DNA of 64,000 nucleotides, taken from a virus. The DNA is taken from positions 1 to 64,000 of the IMG/VR virus record IMGVR_UViG_3300040806_001057; one strand, 5' to 3'. The position numbers were made by a program, and so were the translations under genes. This document shows positions 35,182 to 42,471 of this stretch, in pieces; the first letter of the stretch is position 1, and the number at the start of each line of letters is the position of its first letter. Under the pieces are notes generated by a model. The model did not search any database, was not told the origin of the DNA, and saw only the letters and a list, made by a program, of their open reading frames with translations.

Positions 35182-36083
35182 ACGGTAGAATACTTAAAAA
35201 CGAAAAAATACTAGTTCATGCATTACAATGGTATATCGGTCATAGTTGTAACTTAACTTGTACAAACTGTAGTAACTTTAATAACTTTGCTATTAGTGGA
35301 CAAGAAAAGTTTAGTGACTTTGCAAGAGAAGCACAGAGATGGAGTGAAAAACTTCATGTAAATGATTTTGGTATTATTGGTGGCGAACCTTTTACAAACA
35401 ATGATTTAGATAACTGGGTTCACGGATTACGTGATGTATTCACTTGTAGAGATTTTAGAGTGGTAACAAACGGGACTTTATTATCTAAACATGCAGATAA
35501 AATGAAAGCCTGGTTTGACAGAGGAGTTACTGTAGAACTTAGTTTTCATTCGCAGGATCATGTTCCTAAAGCATTTAAAATCATTGACGAAGTTCTAGAT
35601 GGCAAATACGAAAAGTACAAGGTAACAAAAAACAACTTTATCAAAGATCAAGCACGCCATGCTGGATGCTATTACGAAGAAGCTATTCTTGTAGGTGATC
35701 ATCCAGCATTTATAATAAACTACAAAGACAAGTTTATGCCATGGGGTGTAAAAAGTATCGACAACGGTGTTTATAACTTTTATGAAAGTGATAGAGAGCA
35801 AGCACACACTGCATGTTGGCACAATGATTGTCCGTATATATACAAAGGTAAAATGTACAAATGCGGCACTGTTGTAGGAGCACAAGCGTTTGTTAAGAAA
35901 TATCCTGTAAGAAAACAGGATAAAGATCTATATGAAAGCTATAAACCCATTGATGCATTTTCAAATACACTAGAAGAACAGGTATCTGCACTTTCAAATA
36001 GTGTACCACAATGTGTATTATGTCCTATTAACTCTGGTAGTGTAGAAAAGATTTCACTTGACAAAAAGAAAATTATGCCGTAG
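35175..36083 (+). CDS. Radical SAM protein (5)
   Basis: 302 residues. CNLTCTNC (CX3CX2C) near residue 24, IIGGEPF near residue 65 and VTNGTLL near residue 96 are the core radical SAM motifs. C-terminal Cys residues (ACWHNDCPYIYKGKMYKCG, then CVLCPIN) match an SPASM-like auxiliary cluster. It is smaller than the left-hand trio and closer in motif to sugar/peptide-modifying SPASM enzymes. It overlaps the nitroreductase gene, so reduction and radical chemistry may be linked. Substrate unknown. Confidence 0.85.
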   Translation: MLNGRILKNEKILVHALQWYIGHSCNLTCTNCSNFNNFAISGQEKFSDFAREAQRWSEKLHVNDFGIIGGEPFTNNDLDNWVHGLRDVFTCRDFRVVTNGTLLSKHADKMKAWFDRGVTVELSFHSQDHVPKAFKIIDEVLDGKYEKYKVTKNNFIKDQARHAGCYYEEAILVGDHPAFIINYKDKFMPWGVKSIDNGVYNFYESDREQAHTACWHNDCPYIYKGKMYKCGTVVGAQAFVKKYPVRKQDKDLYESYKPIDAFSNTLEEQVSALSNSVPQCVLCPINSGSVEKISLDKKKIMP

Positions 36084-36089
36084 TATAAA
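36058..36089 (+). promoter_or_regulatory. Sigma-70-like promoter (dexA), spacing unclear
   Basis: TTGACA at 36058-36063; -10 candidates are TAGTAT at 36081 (17-base spacer) or TATAAA at 36084 (20). It lies at the end of the radical SAM gene, before dexA. Confidence 0.5.
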
Positions 36090-36116
36090 ATATACAAAAC
36101 AACAACGAGGCATATT

Positions 36117-36641
36117 ATGATTCACGCAATGATCGACTTAGAAACACTAGATGTAACTCCACAAGCAACTGTGCTTACAGTTGGCGGTGTAAAGTTTGAT
36201 CCCAACAGTGATGCTGAACCGCACAGTGAGTTTTACTACAAACTGGATCTAGACTCACAAGATCGTAGTGTAAATGATAGCACTATTGCTTGGTGGGGTC
36301 AGCAGGATCAAAAAGTACAAGACGAAGCATTTGGCACTGAAGGACGAGAGCACGTTGATGTGTTTTTAGATAGTTTGCCAAAGTGGATGGTAGGTGTAGA
36401 TGTTCTTTGGGGACACGGATACGGTTTTGATATTACTATTATTGAAGATATGTTGCGGCAGCGTGGCAAAGGTATTCCATGGCAGTTTTGGCAGGTGCGA
36501 GATAGTAGAACATTGTTCAGCATGGCAAAAGTAGATCCACGCAAAGCAATGCAAAGTAACTTGCACAATGCACTGGCAGATGCATATTTCCAAGCAAAAG
36601 GTGTGCAAATGGTATACAAAGAGTTAGGAATACAGCGTTGA
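36117..36641 (+). CDS. dexA: DexA-type 3'-5' exonuclease
   Basis: 174 residues with the DEDD exonuclease fold: MIDLETLD (Asp7 and Glu9) as motif I, GHGYGFDITI near residue 100 as motif II, and HNALADAYFQA near residue 151 as motif III (DEDDh type). Length and motif spacing resemble T4 DexA, which degrades DNA from the 3' end. It follows a sigma-70-like promoter. Stop overlaps the next TTG start (TTGA). Confidence 0.8.
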   Translation: MIHAMIDLETLDVTPQATVLTVGGVKFDPNSDAEPHSEFYYKLDLDSQDRSVNDSTIAWWGQQDQKVQDEAFGTEGREHVDVFLDSLPKWMVGVDVLWGHGYGFDITIIEDMLRQRGKGIPWQFWQVRDSRTLFSMAKVDPRKAMQSNLHNALADAYFQAKGVQMVYKELGIQR

Positions 36642-36802
36642 TACGATGGTATGATTATCCAGCAGCGTTTTTAGCCGCAGACTTAATGATGACTGCTGCA
36701 TTTAGTATTCCCTGGATTGGATTCGTTGTTGCATATGCTATGTACGAATATGGCTGGGAAGCATATTGTAACTGGAGGCTCAAGCAAGAATATGGAAGAT
36801 AG
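36638..36802 (+). CDS. Small membrane protein with TTG start
   Basis: 54 residues with one long hydrophobic stretch (residues about 8-36, including FSIPWIGFVVAYAMY) and a charged C-terminus. TTG 36638 shares bases with the TGA of dexA and has AGGA at 36626-36629 upstream. Its 3' end overlaps the next gene by 11 bases. Function unknown. Confidence 0.5.
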   Translation: MIRWYDYPAAFLAADLMMTAAFSIPWIGFVVAYAMYEYGWEAYCNWRLKQEYGR

Positions 36803-37070
36803 TCCTATAAACACACTGCAACAGCTGATGTGTATTACCATGGAAGAGTGTGGAGAACTAACACAACGTTGTAGCAAGATAATGCGTAAATACGAATCTT
36901 TTGACTTGATTGAAGAAGCTCAACGTGTTAAACTAGTAGAAGAGATCGGCGATGTACATTGTATGATCGAACTAATGGTAGGACATGGCATTACAGACTG
37001 GCGTGAACTGCATGATCGTGCAGATGTAAAGAAAAACAAACTTAAAAAGTGGAGCACACTGATTAAATGA
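36792..37070 (+). CDS. MazG-like nucleotide pyrophosphohydrolase (2)
   Basis: 92 residues. MEECGELTQRCSK (ExxE helix) and EEIGDVHCMIELM (ExxD helix) form the paired acidic metal-binding motifs of the MazG family. ATG 36792 is used because a longer reading from 36717 is unsupported. It is unlike the first MazG-like protein at 34180, so the two probably differ in substrate. Location beside dexA and replication genes suggests dNTP pool cleaning. Confidence 0.7.
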   Translation: MEDSPINTLQQLMCITMEECGELTQRCSKIMRKYESFDLIEEAQRVKLVEEIGDVHCMIELMVGHGITDWRELHDRADVKKNKLKKWSTLIK

Positions 37071-37579
37071 AAGTGTATATAGGATCATATCCTAATCATA
37101 GGTTTTATCACAACTGGTTATACAACTGGTTTGGGTATTCACCTAAGCAACGAACAAGTATAAAGATCCACAAATACGATACGTGGAGTATGGATGATAC
37201 TCTTGCTCCTATTATCTTGCCTATGCTTGTACAGCTAAGAGCTACAAAGAACGGCGCTCCTATGGTAGACATGAAAGATGTTCCAAAAGAACTACGTGCT
37301 ACTAAAAAGCAACTGCACGCCGAGCAAGACGGTGAGGTAGATCCCAAGCACTTCGAACGTTGGGATTGGATCCTAGACGAAATGATTTGGGCGTTTGAAC
37401 AAAAGTGCCGTGATGATTGGCAAGATGATTATTATGGCGACTATGTTGAAGATCCAAAGAATGGACCGATGGCTGGTAGTTTTGAATGGATTGACCATGA
37501 AGGACGGAAAGTACATCAGGAAAGAATGAGCAACGGCTTCCGTCTGTTCGGACGATACTACGAAAATTTATGGACGTAA
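37067..37579 (+). CDS. Hypothetical protein
   Basis: 170 residues, rich in Trp, Tyr and Asp. The C-terminal peptide RMSNGFRLFGRYYENLW is repeated in a degraded copy at 37705-37793, so the gene once had a tandem paralog. I recall proteins with this ending near gp44 in T4-like cyanophages, without known function. Start overlaps the previous stop by 4 bases (ATGA). Confidence 0.7.
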   Translation: MKVYIGSYPNHRFYHNWLYNWFGYSPKQRTSIKIHKYDTWSMDDTLAPIILPMLVQLRATKNGAPMVDMKDVPKELRATKKQLHAEQDGEVDPKHFERWDWILDEMIWAFEQKCRDDWQDDYYGDYVEDPKNGPMAGSFEWIDHEGRKVHQERMSNGFRLFGRYYENLWT

Positions 37580-37589
37580 AGAGGAAGAA

Positions 37590-37688
37590 ATGATAAGTAA
37601 CAAAAAATATCTTAGACTTCAGCGTATTACATTACCACTAGTGGGTATTTTAATGTTTGTTGGAACTATCTTTATGTTGATATCTTAA
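37590..37688 (+). CDS. Very small membrane protein
   Basis: 32 residues: a basic N-terminus (MISNKKYLRLQR) then one hydrophobic span (ITLPLVGILMFVGTIFMLI). GAGGAAG at 37580-37586 precedes the ATG. Such single-span miniproteins are common in phage early regions. Confidence 0.45.
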   Translation: MISNKKYLRLQRITLPLVGILMFVGTIFMLIS

Positions 37689-37704
37689 CACGGAGTGAAA
37701 GACT

Positions 37705-37793
37705 ATGAGTGAAGATCTTCTAAAGCAACTACGCAACGTATGAGCAACGGTTTTAAGTTGTTTGGGACTTACTTTGAGAACTTGTGGGACTGA
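37705..37793 (+). pseudogene. Remnant of a duplicated gene (paralog of 37067-37579)
   Basis: A start (MSEDLLKQLRNV then stop) is followed in the next frame by RMSNGFKLFGTYFENLWD and a stop, which is the C-terminal peptide of the 170-residue protein upstream in altered form. The DNA differs at many third positions from the upstream copy, so it derives from an old paralog, not a recent repeat. A large internal deletion with loss of frame explains it. GGAGTG lies before the ATG, so the short peptide may still be made. Confidence 0.65.
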
Positions 37794-37797
37794 TAGG

Positions 37798-37971
37798 ATG
37801 AAAAAACTTTGGAGACTGTGGGCAAAAAGCCTCGGTGAAAAAGTCGGAGAAACAGACAGCCAAGCAGACAGTGTGGCTGTTATTAGAACCATTTGGTGGT
37901 TGACACATATGGTAACTTGCTTTATGATTATTATACATAATGGCGCAAAATTAGGATGGTGGTTAAATTGA
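37798..37971 (+). CDS. Small membrane-associated protein
   Basis: 57 residues: an amphipathic N-terminal helix (MKKLWRLWAKSLGEK), an acidic loop and a C-terminal hydrophobic segment (WWLTHMVTCFMIII). ATG 37798 is chosen over ATG 37762, which lies in the pseudogene. Its stop overlaps the TTG start of the clamp-loader gene (TTGA). An early promoter lies within its 3' half. Confidence 0.6.
   Translation: MKKLWRLWAKSLGEKVGETDSQADSVAVIRTIWWLTHMVTCFMIIIHNGAKLGWWLN
37900..37928 (+). promoter_or_regulatory. Sigma-70-like promoter within coding sequence (gp44)
   Basis: TTGACA at 37900-37905 and TATGAT at 37923-37928 with a 17-base spacer, inside the 57-residue gene and about 40 bases before the clamp-loader gene. 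Being within coding sequence it could be coincidental. Confidence 0.5.
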
Positions 37972-38882
37972 AAGAACTCTGGGTAGAAAAATATAGACCT
38001 AAAACAGTAGATGGGTATGTGTTTCGAGATGAAGCACAAAAAGCACAAGTAAACACTTGGATCAAAGACGCAAGCATTCCGCATTTGCTGTTTAGTGGCA
38101 ATGCCGGAATTGGTAAAACAACACTTGCTAAACTGTTGTTCAACGAACTTGATGTAAATCCTCTTGATATTCTTGAGATCAACGCAAGTCGTACAAACAG
38201 CGTTGAAGATGTGCGAGACAAGATTGTTTCGTTTGTACAGATGATTCCATTTGGTGACTTTAAAGTTGTATTACTTGATGAGGCTGATTACTTGTCGCCA
38301 AACGCACAAGCAGCACTACGTGGTGTTATGGAAGAGTATCATACTACAGCACGTTTTATTCTAACATGCAACTATCCCAACAGAATCATTCCTGCGATTC
38401 ACAGTCGTTGTCAAGGGTTTCATATCGCTAAAGTTGATCAAACAGAATTTACTGCCAGAGTTGCAACTATTCTTATCACAGAAGGTATTACTCCAGACTT
38501 GGACACATTGGACACTTATGTAAAAGCAACATATCCAGACTTGCGCAAGTGTATCAACATGGTACAAATGAATTCAGTAGACGGCAAGTTGATATCACCA
38601 CAAGAAGGCGACAGCGGCGAAGCTGACTGGAAACTTGAAATGGTTGAACTGTTCAAAGCAGGCAAGATTCATGATGCAAGAAAACTGTTGTGCGGCGCGG
38701 TACGAGCAGAAGAAATGGAAGAGATTTATCGCTGGTTGTATGACAACATTGAGTTGTTCGGAACAGATGCTCAACAGGATCAAGCAGTGCTAATTATTAA
38801 GCAAGGGTTAGTTGATCATACACTAGTTGTAGATCCAGAGATTAATCTTGCAGCAACACTTATTCGATTAGGAGCACTATGA
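37968..38882 (+). CDS. 44: Clamp-loader AAA+ subunit (gp44-like)
   Basis: About 304 residues, the large subunit of the T4-type sliding-clamp loader. [12 protein letters not shown] at the N-terminus, Walker [10 protein letters not shown] near residues 44-52, Walker B LLDEAD near residue 105 and the SRC box (HSRCQ) near residue 148 are all present. Length is close to T4 gp44 (319). TTG 37968 overlaps the previous TGA and gives an N-terminus that matches the family; ATG 37956 is an alternative. The partner gp62 and clamp gp45 are not in the window. Confidence 0.92.
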   Translation: MKELWVEKYRPKTVDGYVFRDEAQKAQVNTWIKDASIPHLLFSGNAGIGKTTLAKLLFNELDVNPLDILEINASRTNSVEDVRDKIVSFVQMIPFGDFKVVLLDEADYLSPNAQAALRGVMEEYHTTARFILTCNYPNRIIPAIHSRCQGFHIAKVDQTEFTARVATILITEGITPDLDTLDTYVKATYPDLRKCINMVQMNSVDGKLISPQEGDSGEADWKLEMVELFKAGKIHDARKLLCGAVRAEEMEEIYRWLYDNIELFGTDAQQDQAVLIIKQGLVDHTLVVDPEINLAATLIRLGAL

Positions 38883-39220
38883 CTTACATTGTAAATGATG
38901 CATGTATTAAATGCAAACACATGGACTGTGTAGAAGTTTGTCCAGTAGATTGTTTTTACGAAGGTGAAAACATGTTGGTAATAAATCCGATTGAATGTAT
39001 TGACTGTGGTGTTTGTGAGCCAGAATGTCCTGCAGATGCAATTCTTCCTGATACAGCACCTGGTGCAGCAGAGTGGGTTGACTTTAATCAAAAGTATGCA
39101 GACTTGTGGCCAGTGATTACAGAAATGCGTCCCGAAGACGTACCAGATGATGCAGAAGAATGGCACGGCGTAAAAAATAAAATGGAGCACTTTAGCGAGG
39201 CTCCGGGCAAAGGAGATTAA
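38879..39220 (+). CDS. 7Fe ferredoxin (FdxA type)
   Basis: 113 residues, the length of bacterial 7Fe ferredoxins (about 107-112). Cys positions 9, 17 and 50 match the 3Fe-4S ligands and 21, 40, 43 and 46 the 4Fe-4S ligands of Azotobacter ferredoxin I shifted by one, and the two free Cys (12 and 25) are also kept. The cluster domain ([29 protein letters not shown]) is intact, followed by the usual acidic C-terminal tail. It is an electron carrier; likely partners are the radical SAM enzymes, nitroreductase or host reductases. It sits between gp44 and DHFR with a 4-base overlap, an unusual neighbourhood for a ferredoxin. Confidence 0.93.
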   Translation: MTYIVNDACIKCKHMDCVEVCPVDCFYEGENMLVINPIECIDCGVCEPECPADAILPDTAPGAAEWVDFNQKYADLWPVITEMRPEDVPDDAEEWHGVKNKMEHFSEAPGKGD

Positions 39221-39409
39221 ATGTTTAGTAAACAATGCAAAGCACACTTAGAAGAAGTAGAAATGACAGGGTGGCAGCATATGAAACACGCTCTTGGTAT
39301 TGCATTTAAAATGCAACTTCTAGTACCTGTCATAATCATACATAGTATTGCACCAAGATTTTTTAAAACTACTGCAACTGATACAATGAAACGGATAATC
39401 AATGATTAG
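39221..39409 (+). CDS. Small membrane protein, DUF6356-like
   Basis: 62 residues. An N-terminal His/Glu-rich part with GWQHMKHALGIAFKM is followed by a hydrophobic segment (LLVPVIIIHSIAPRFF) and a Thr-rich end. The pattern (W/YxHMxxAxxxA...HxxxPxxFxxT) matches the DUF6356 family as I recall it. It may be a minor envelope protein. Its start directly follows the ferredoxin stop and its end overlaps DHFR by 8 bases. Confidence 0.6.
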   Translation: MFSKQCKAHLEEVEMTGWQHMKHALGIAFKMQLLVPVIIIHSIAPRFFKTTATDTMKRIIND

Positions 39410-39884
39410 AGCAATTTTAGCATGTGACGACAACTGGGGAATCGGCAAAGACGGAACACTTCCGTGGCCACACAACCCAGCAGATCAGCAATGGTTTAAA
39501 GAATGTACTCTAAATAGTACAGTAGTTATGGGAAGAGCAACTTGGGATGATCCTGACATGCCCAAGCCTATGCCCAGACGACACAATGTTATTGTATCAA
39601 GCACCATGCGAGAAAACAGTCACGAGCGCATTGAAGTAGTACGTCCTGACATTTACAAGTCTCGTTGTGTTACTATGAACATGACAGATGATGTTTGGAT
39701 CATTGGCGGCGCAAGATTGATTGCTGATAGCCTTGACATCATTGACGAGATTTGGCTTAGCCGTATTAGTGGCACATACGACTGCGATACATTCCTTCCT
39801 CGAGAATTGATTGAAACTACATTTAGTCTTGTTAGCAGCCAACGAGAAAACCATGTATATATAGATAAGTGGAGATCATATTGA
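39402..39884 (+). CDS. frd: Dihydrofolate reductase
   Basis: 160 residues, the normal size for the family. IRAILACDDNWGIGKDG at the N-terminus, LPWPHNPADQQWFK (the acidic substrate-binding residue is shifted to Asp28 within the ADQQWFK helix), VVMGRATW and DVWIIGGA are the expected NADPH- and folate-binding motifs. It regenerates tetrahydrofolate for the adjacent thymidylate synthase, with which it overlaps by 4 bases (TTGA). T4 encodes the same pair (frd, td). Confidence 0.9.
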   Translation: MIRAILACDDNWGIGKDGTLPWPHNPADQQWFKECTLNSTVVMGRATWDDPDMPKPMPRRHNVIVSSTMRENSHERIEVVRPDIYKSRCVTMNMTDDVWIIGGARLIADSLDIIDEIWLSRISGTYDCDTFLPRELIETTFSLVSSQRENHVYIDKWRSY

Positions 39885-40747
39885 AACAGTATTTAGACGC
39901 ATTAGAATATATTTTAGAGCACGGCAAAGATCGTAATGATAGGACAGGTGTAGGCACACGTGGTGTGTTTGGTTATCAAATGCGTTTTGATTTACGCAAT
40001 GAGTTTCCTGCTGTCACTACAAAGAAACTTGCTTGGCGTAGTGTAGTAAGCGAACTACTATGGTTCTTAGAAGGTAGCAGTGACGAGCGCAGGCTGGCTG
40101 AAATTCATTATGGTAAGCCACGTGAAGAACTAGTAGACAAAACAACTATTTGGACTGCTAATGCAGACAATCAAGGTGCTACATTAGGATATATCAACAA
40201 CGATACTACAAAAGATTTGGGTCCAGTATATGGACACCAATGGCGCACCTGGGATGCACAACTTGGACATGTAGATCAAATTGCACAAGTGTTAGAAGGT
40301 CTTAAACACGATCCTGATAGTAGAAGGCACATTGTTTCTGCTTGGAACGCTGATCGTGTACCTGTAATGGCATTGCCACCTTGTCATACCATGTTCCAGT
40401 TTTACGTGCAGGACGGAGAACTAAGCTGTCAACTTTATCAGCGCAGTGCTGATATGTTCCTAGGTGTGCCTTTTAATATTGCAAGTTATAGTTTGCTGGT
40501 ACACATGTTTGCACATCTCTTAGAATTAAAAGTAGGTGACTTTGTTTGGACTGGTGGCGATTGTCATATCTATCAAAATCACTTTGATCAAGTCAAAGAA
40601 CAACTTACTCGTGAACCACGCAACGGACCAACACTTCTGATGCCTAAGTTTAGCACATTAGAAGAACTTGTTAATACTAGTACAAATGATTATCAGTTAT
40701 TAAACTACGATCCTATGCTTAGTATCAAAGCACCAATGGCAGTGTAA
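39881..40747 (+). CDS. thyA: Thymidylate synthase (ThyA)
   Basis: About 288 residues, converting dUMP to dTMP with methylene-tetrahydrofolate. DRTGVGT near residue 20 (phosphate binding), the catalytic Cys in LPPCHT near residue 167, QRSAD and FNIASY near residues 188-203 and the HIYxNH motif are intact. TTG 39881 is preferred: GGAG at 39871-39874 is 6 bases upstream, it overlaps the DHFR stop, and it gives the family's N-terminus (MKQYLD). No intron is present, unlike T4 td. It supplies dTMP for an AT-rich genome. Confidence 0.95.
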   Translation: MKQYLDALEYILEHGKDRNDRTGVGTRGVFGYQMRFDLRNEFPAVTTKKLAWRSVVSELLWFLEGSSDERRLAEIHYGKPREELVDKTTIWTANADNQGATLGYINNDTTKDLGPVYGHQWRTWDAQLGHVDQIAQVLEGLKHDPDSRRHIVSAWNADRVPVMALPPCHTMFQFYVQDGELSCQLYQRSADMFLGVPFNIASYSLLVHMFAHLLELKVGDFVWTGGDCHIYQNHFDQVKEQLTREPRNGPTLLMPKFSTLEELVNTSTNDYQLLNYDPMLSIKAPMAV

Positions 40748-41004
40748 TGCCGCCAACAGTTGAAATAGATATTGAATGGACTGAAAAGTATGCATGGTGG
40801 CCAACACGCAGCAGTTGGAGTAAAAAGCGTATCTGGTTGAAAACGTATTGGAAAGGCGAAATATTCTATGACGCTATGGGTCGTCCGCCTATTAAACAAA
40901 GTAGTTGGAAACTCACCTATACTGAAAATGAGTACTTGTTGATGTTGTTAAGAGAGGATGCTAAAAATCAACATCCTCTCGGGTTTAAAAGTGTTAGAGT
41001 TTAA
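40747..41004 (+). CDS. Small hypothetical protein
   Basis: 85 residues, rich in Trp and Lys (KYAWWPTRSSWSKKRIW), unrecognised. It starts one base into the thyA stop (TAATG). Its 3' end overlaps phoH tail to tail by 4 bases, and a 9-bp hairpin lies inside its final codons. Confidence 0.65.
   Translation: MPPTVEIDIEWTEKYAWWPTRSSWSKKRIWLKTYWKGEIFYDAMGRPPIKQSSWKLTYTENEYLLMLLREDAKNQHPLGFKSVRV
40952..40980. terminator. Hairpin between convergent genes, possible terminator
   Basis: GAGAGGATG (40952-40960) pairs perfectly with CATCCTCTC (40972-40980) over an 11-base loop. It lies inside the end of the 85-residue gene where convergent transcription from phoH meets it. Only a weak T-run follows (GGGTTTA on +), so termination strength is uncertain. 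Confidence 0.5.
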
Positions 41005-41738
41005 ACGTCTCCGTAAATCTCTAATACTTCTTTAACTGCTTCATGTCTTTCGATGTCGCCTTTATGAAACACAACAGTACTAATACGTCTTGATGAGCTG
41101 TTTTCTAAATGGTTAACAAAGTCAAGTAATCCGTTATCTTTTAATCTATCTGCTTGAGCCAAATCACCTGTAACAACCATTTTTGATCCTGTGCCTATAC
41201 GTGTTAACAACATTTTCATTTGGTTCGGTGTAGCATTTTGCATTTCGTCTGCAATAATATAAGCATCTTTAAAAGTTCTTCCTCGCATATATGCAAGTGG
41301 TGATATTTCAATAACACCTTCTTTTATCATACCTTCAATTTCATTTGCATAAAAATGTTCTCTAAATACATCAAAAATAGGCCTAGTCCAAGGTGCCATT
41401 TTTTCTTCTAATGTACCTGGTAGAAAACCTAAATCTTCATCAGCACTTACTGCCGGCCTTGTAACAACTATACGTTCTACTTCGCCATTTAAAAATGCTT
41501 TAACAGCACTCTGACATGCCAGAAGTGTTTTACCTGTACCAGCTGGACCAATACCAAAAACTATGTTTTTATCCGTATCCAGTAGTTCTAGGACGTATTC
41601 TTCTTGGTTGCGATTTCTTGGAAGTATATCAACATTTCGTTGTTTTTTTGGAAGGAAAGTGTTTAGTTTAACAACATTATTAATGTTATTATTTGATTTA
41701 ATGTGTGCTTGCCTTTTAGCGGCTCTAGCTTTACCCAT
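41001..41738 (-). CDS. phoH: PhoH-like ATPase
   Basis: 245 residues. Walker A GPAGTGKT at residues 64-71 and Walker B IIADE near residue 165 with the following MQN belong to the PhoH family of P-loop ATPases, widely found in marine phages. A basic N-terminus (GKARAAKRQAHIK) precedes. In hosts the gene can belong to the phosphate regulon; the phage role is unresolved. AGGAGG lies 5 bases before the start. It is one of two minus-strand genes and has a hairpin-rich leader. Confidence 0.9.
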   Translation of the reverse strand: MGKARAAKRQAHIKSNNNINNVVKLNTFLPKKQRNVDILPRNRNQEEYVLELLDTDKNIVFGIGPAGTGKTLLACQSAVKAFLNGEVERIVVTRPAVSADEDLGFLPGTLEEKMAPWTRPIFDVFREHFYANEIEGMIKEGVIEISPLAYMRGRTFKDAYIIADEMQNATPNQMKMLLTRIGTGSKMVVTGDLAQADRLKDNGLLDFVNHLENSSSRRISTVVFHKGDIERHEAVKEVLEIYGDV

Positions 41739-41809
41739 GTAGTCCTCCTATGAGTTAGAACAGGGGATGTTTCCTTTGCAGGAAACCTTCCCTGCACTCG
41801 TATTTACTC
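41739..41809 (-). promoter_or_regulatory. phoH leader with alternative hairpins
   Basis: Two hairpins compete for the same bases: GTTTCC with GGAAAC over TTTGCA (about 41769-41786), and TGCAGG with CCTGCA over AAACCTTC (about 41777-41796). Reading the minus strand, a GAGTAAATA at 41801-41809 resembles a late promoter and TATAAT lies about 20 bases farther upstream. Mutually exclusive stems suggest regulated expression. Confidence 0.4.
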
Positions 41810-41874
41810 TTTTTATGATTGTATTATATACGTAGTGAATTATTTTATTAACATTACTATAGGTGATAAATAGT

Positions 41875-41882
41875 TATAATAA
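41875..41882 (+). promoter_or_regulatory. T4-type late promoter element
   Basis: GATAAATA in the divergent gap, 14 bases before ATG 41896 of the following probable structural gene. Confidence 0.6.
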
Positions 41883-41895
41883 AGCGAGGACAACA

Positions 41896-42471
41896 ATGCC
41901 TAATATATTAGACACTCTTGATGTGATAGAAAATCTTAGTTCGATCTATGAAAACGATCGTGCGTTTGCAGTACTTAAAGACTTTGAAAGAGTCATTGAT
42001 GAGTTAGGGTTGTATGTGTATGACAACTGGGAAGAAGGCGAACTAGCAGCTGGCCCAGAAATAGATCGTCACTGGGTCAAATGTAGTTTTATGTGGCCAA
42101 GAAAACGTATGCCTGACCCACAAGGTGGTAAGCGTTTGCTTGATTATGATTGTAAAATACAATATGAAAAATCAAGTATCATTAAACCACGTCAAATAAA
42201 AAAACCAGGAGATATTCGTCCTGGAACTAAAAAAGGTAAACTTGATAAAGTTCCAGTATGGTTAGTGCATATAACTATGCCTAAAAAACTAATCATTAGT
42301 ATTTTTGGTGGAGATGTTGAAACTATCGATCTACCAGATACTGAAAGTAAAAATGCAGCAGGTGCACCAGCACCAGCAGGTGGAGCAATGCCAGCACCAA
42401 TAGCAGCACCAGCACCAGTAGGTGGAGCAGCACCAGCCGCTGTCGCTGCGCCAGCACCAGGAGCAGTATAA
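41896..42471 (+). CDS. Hypothetical protein with Ala/Pro-rich tail
   Basis: 191 residues: a folded N-terminal part (about 155 residues, with DNWEEGELAAGPEIDRHWVK) and a low-complexity C-terminus of repeated Ala, Pro and Gly (PAPAGGAMPAPIAAPAP and similar). GAGGA at 41885-41889 precedes ATG 41896. A late promoter points to a virion or assembly role. It overlaps the next gene by one base. Confidence 0.65.
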   Translation: MPNILDTLDVIENLSSIYENDRAFAVLKDFERVIDELGLYVYDNWEEGELAAGPEIDRHWVKCSFMWPRKRMPDPQGGKRLLDYDCKIQYEKSSIIKPRQIKKPGDIRPGTKKGKLDKVPVWLVHITMPKKLIISIFGGDVETIDLPDTESKNAAGAPAPAGGAMPAPIAAPAPVGGAAPAAVAAPAPGAV

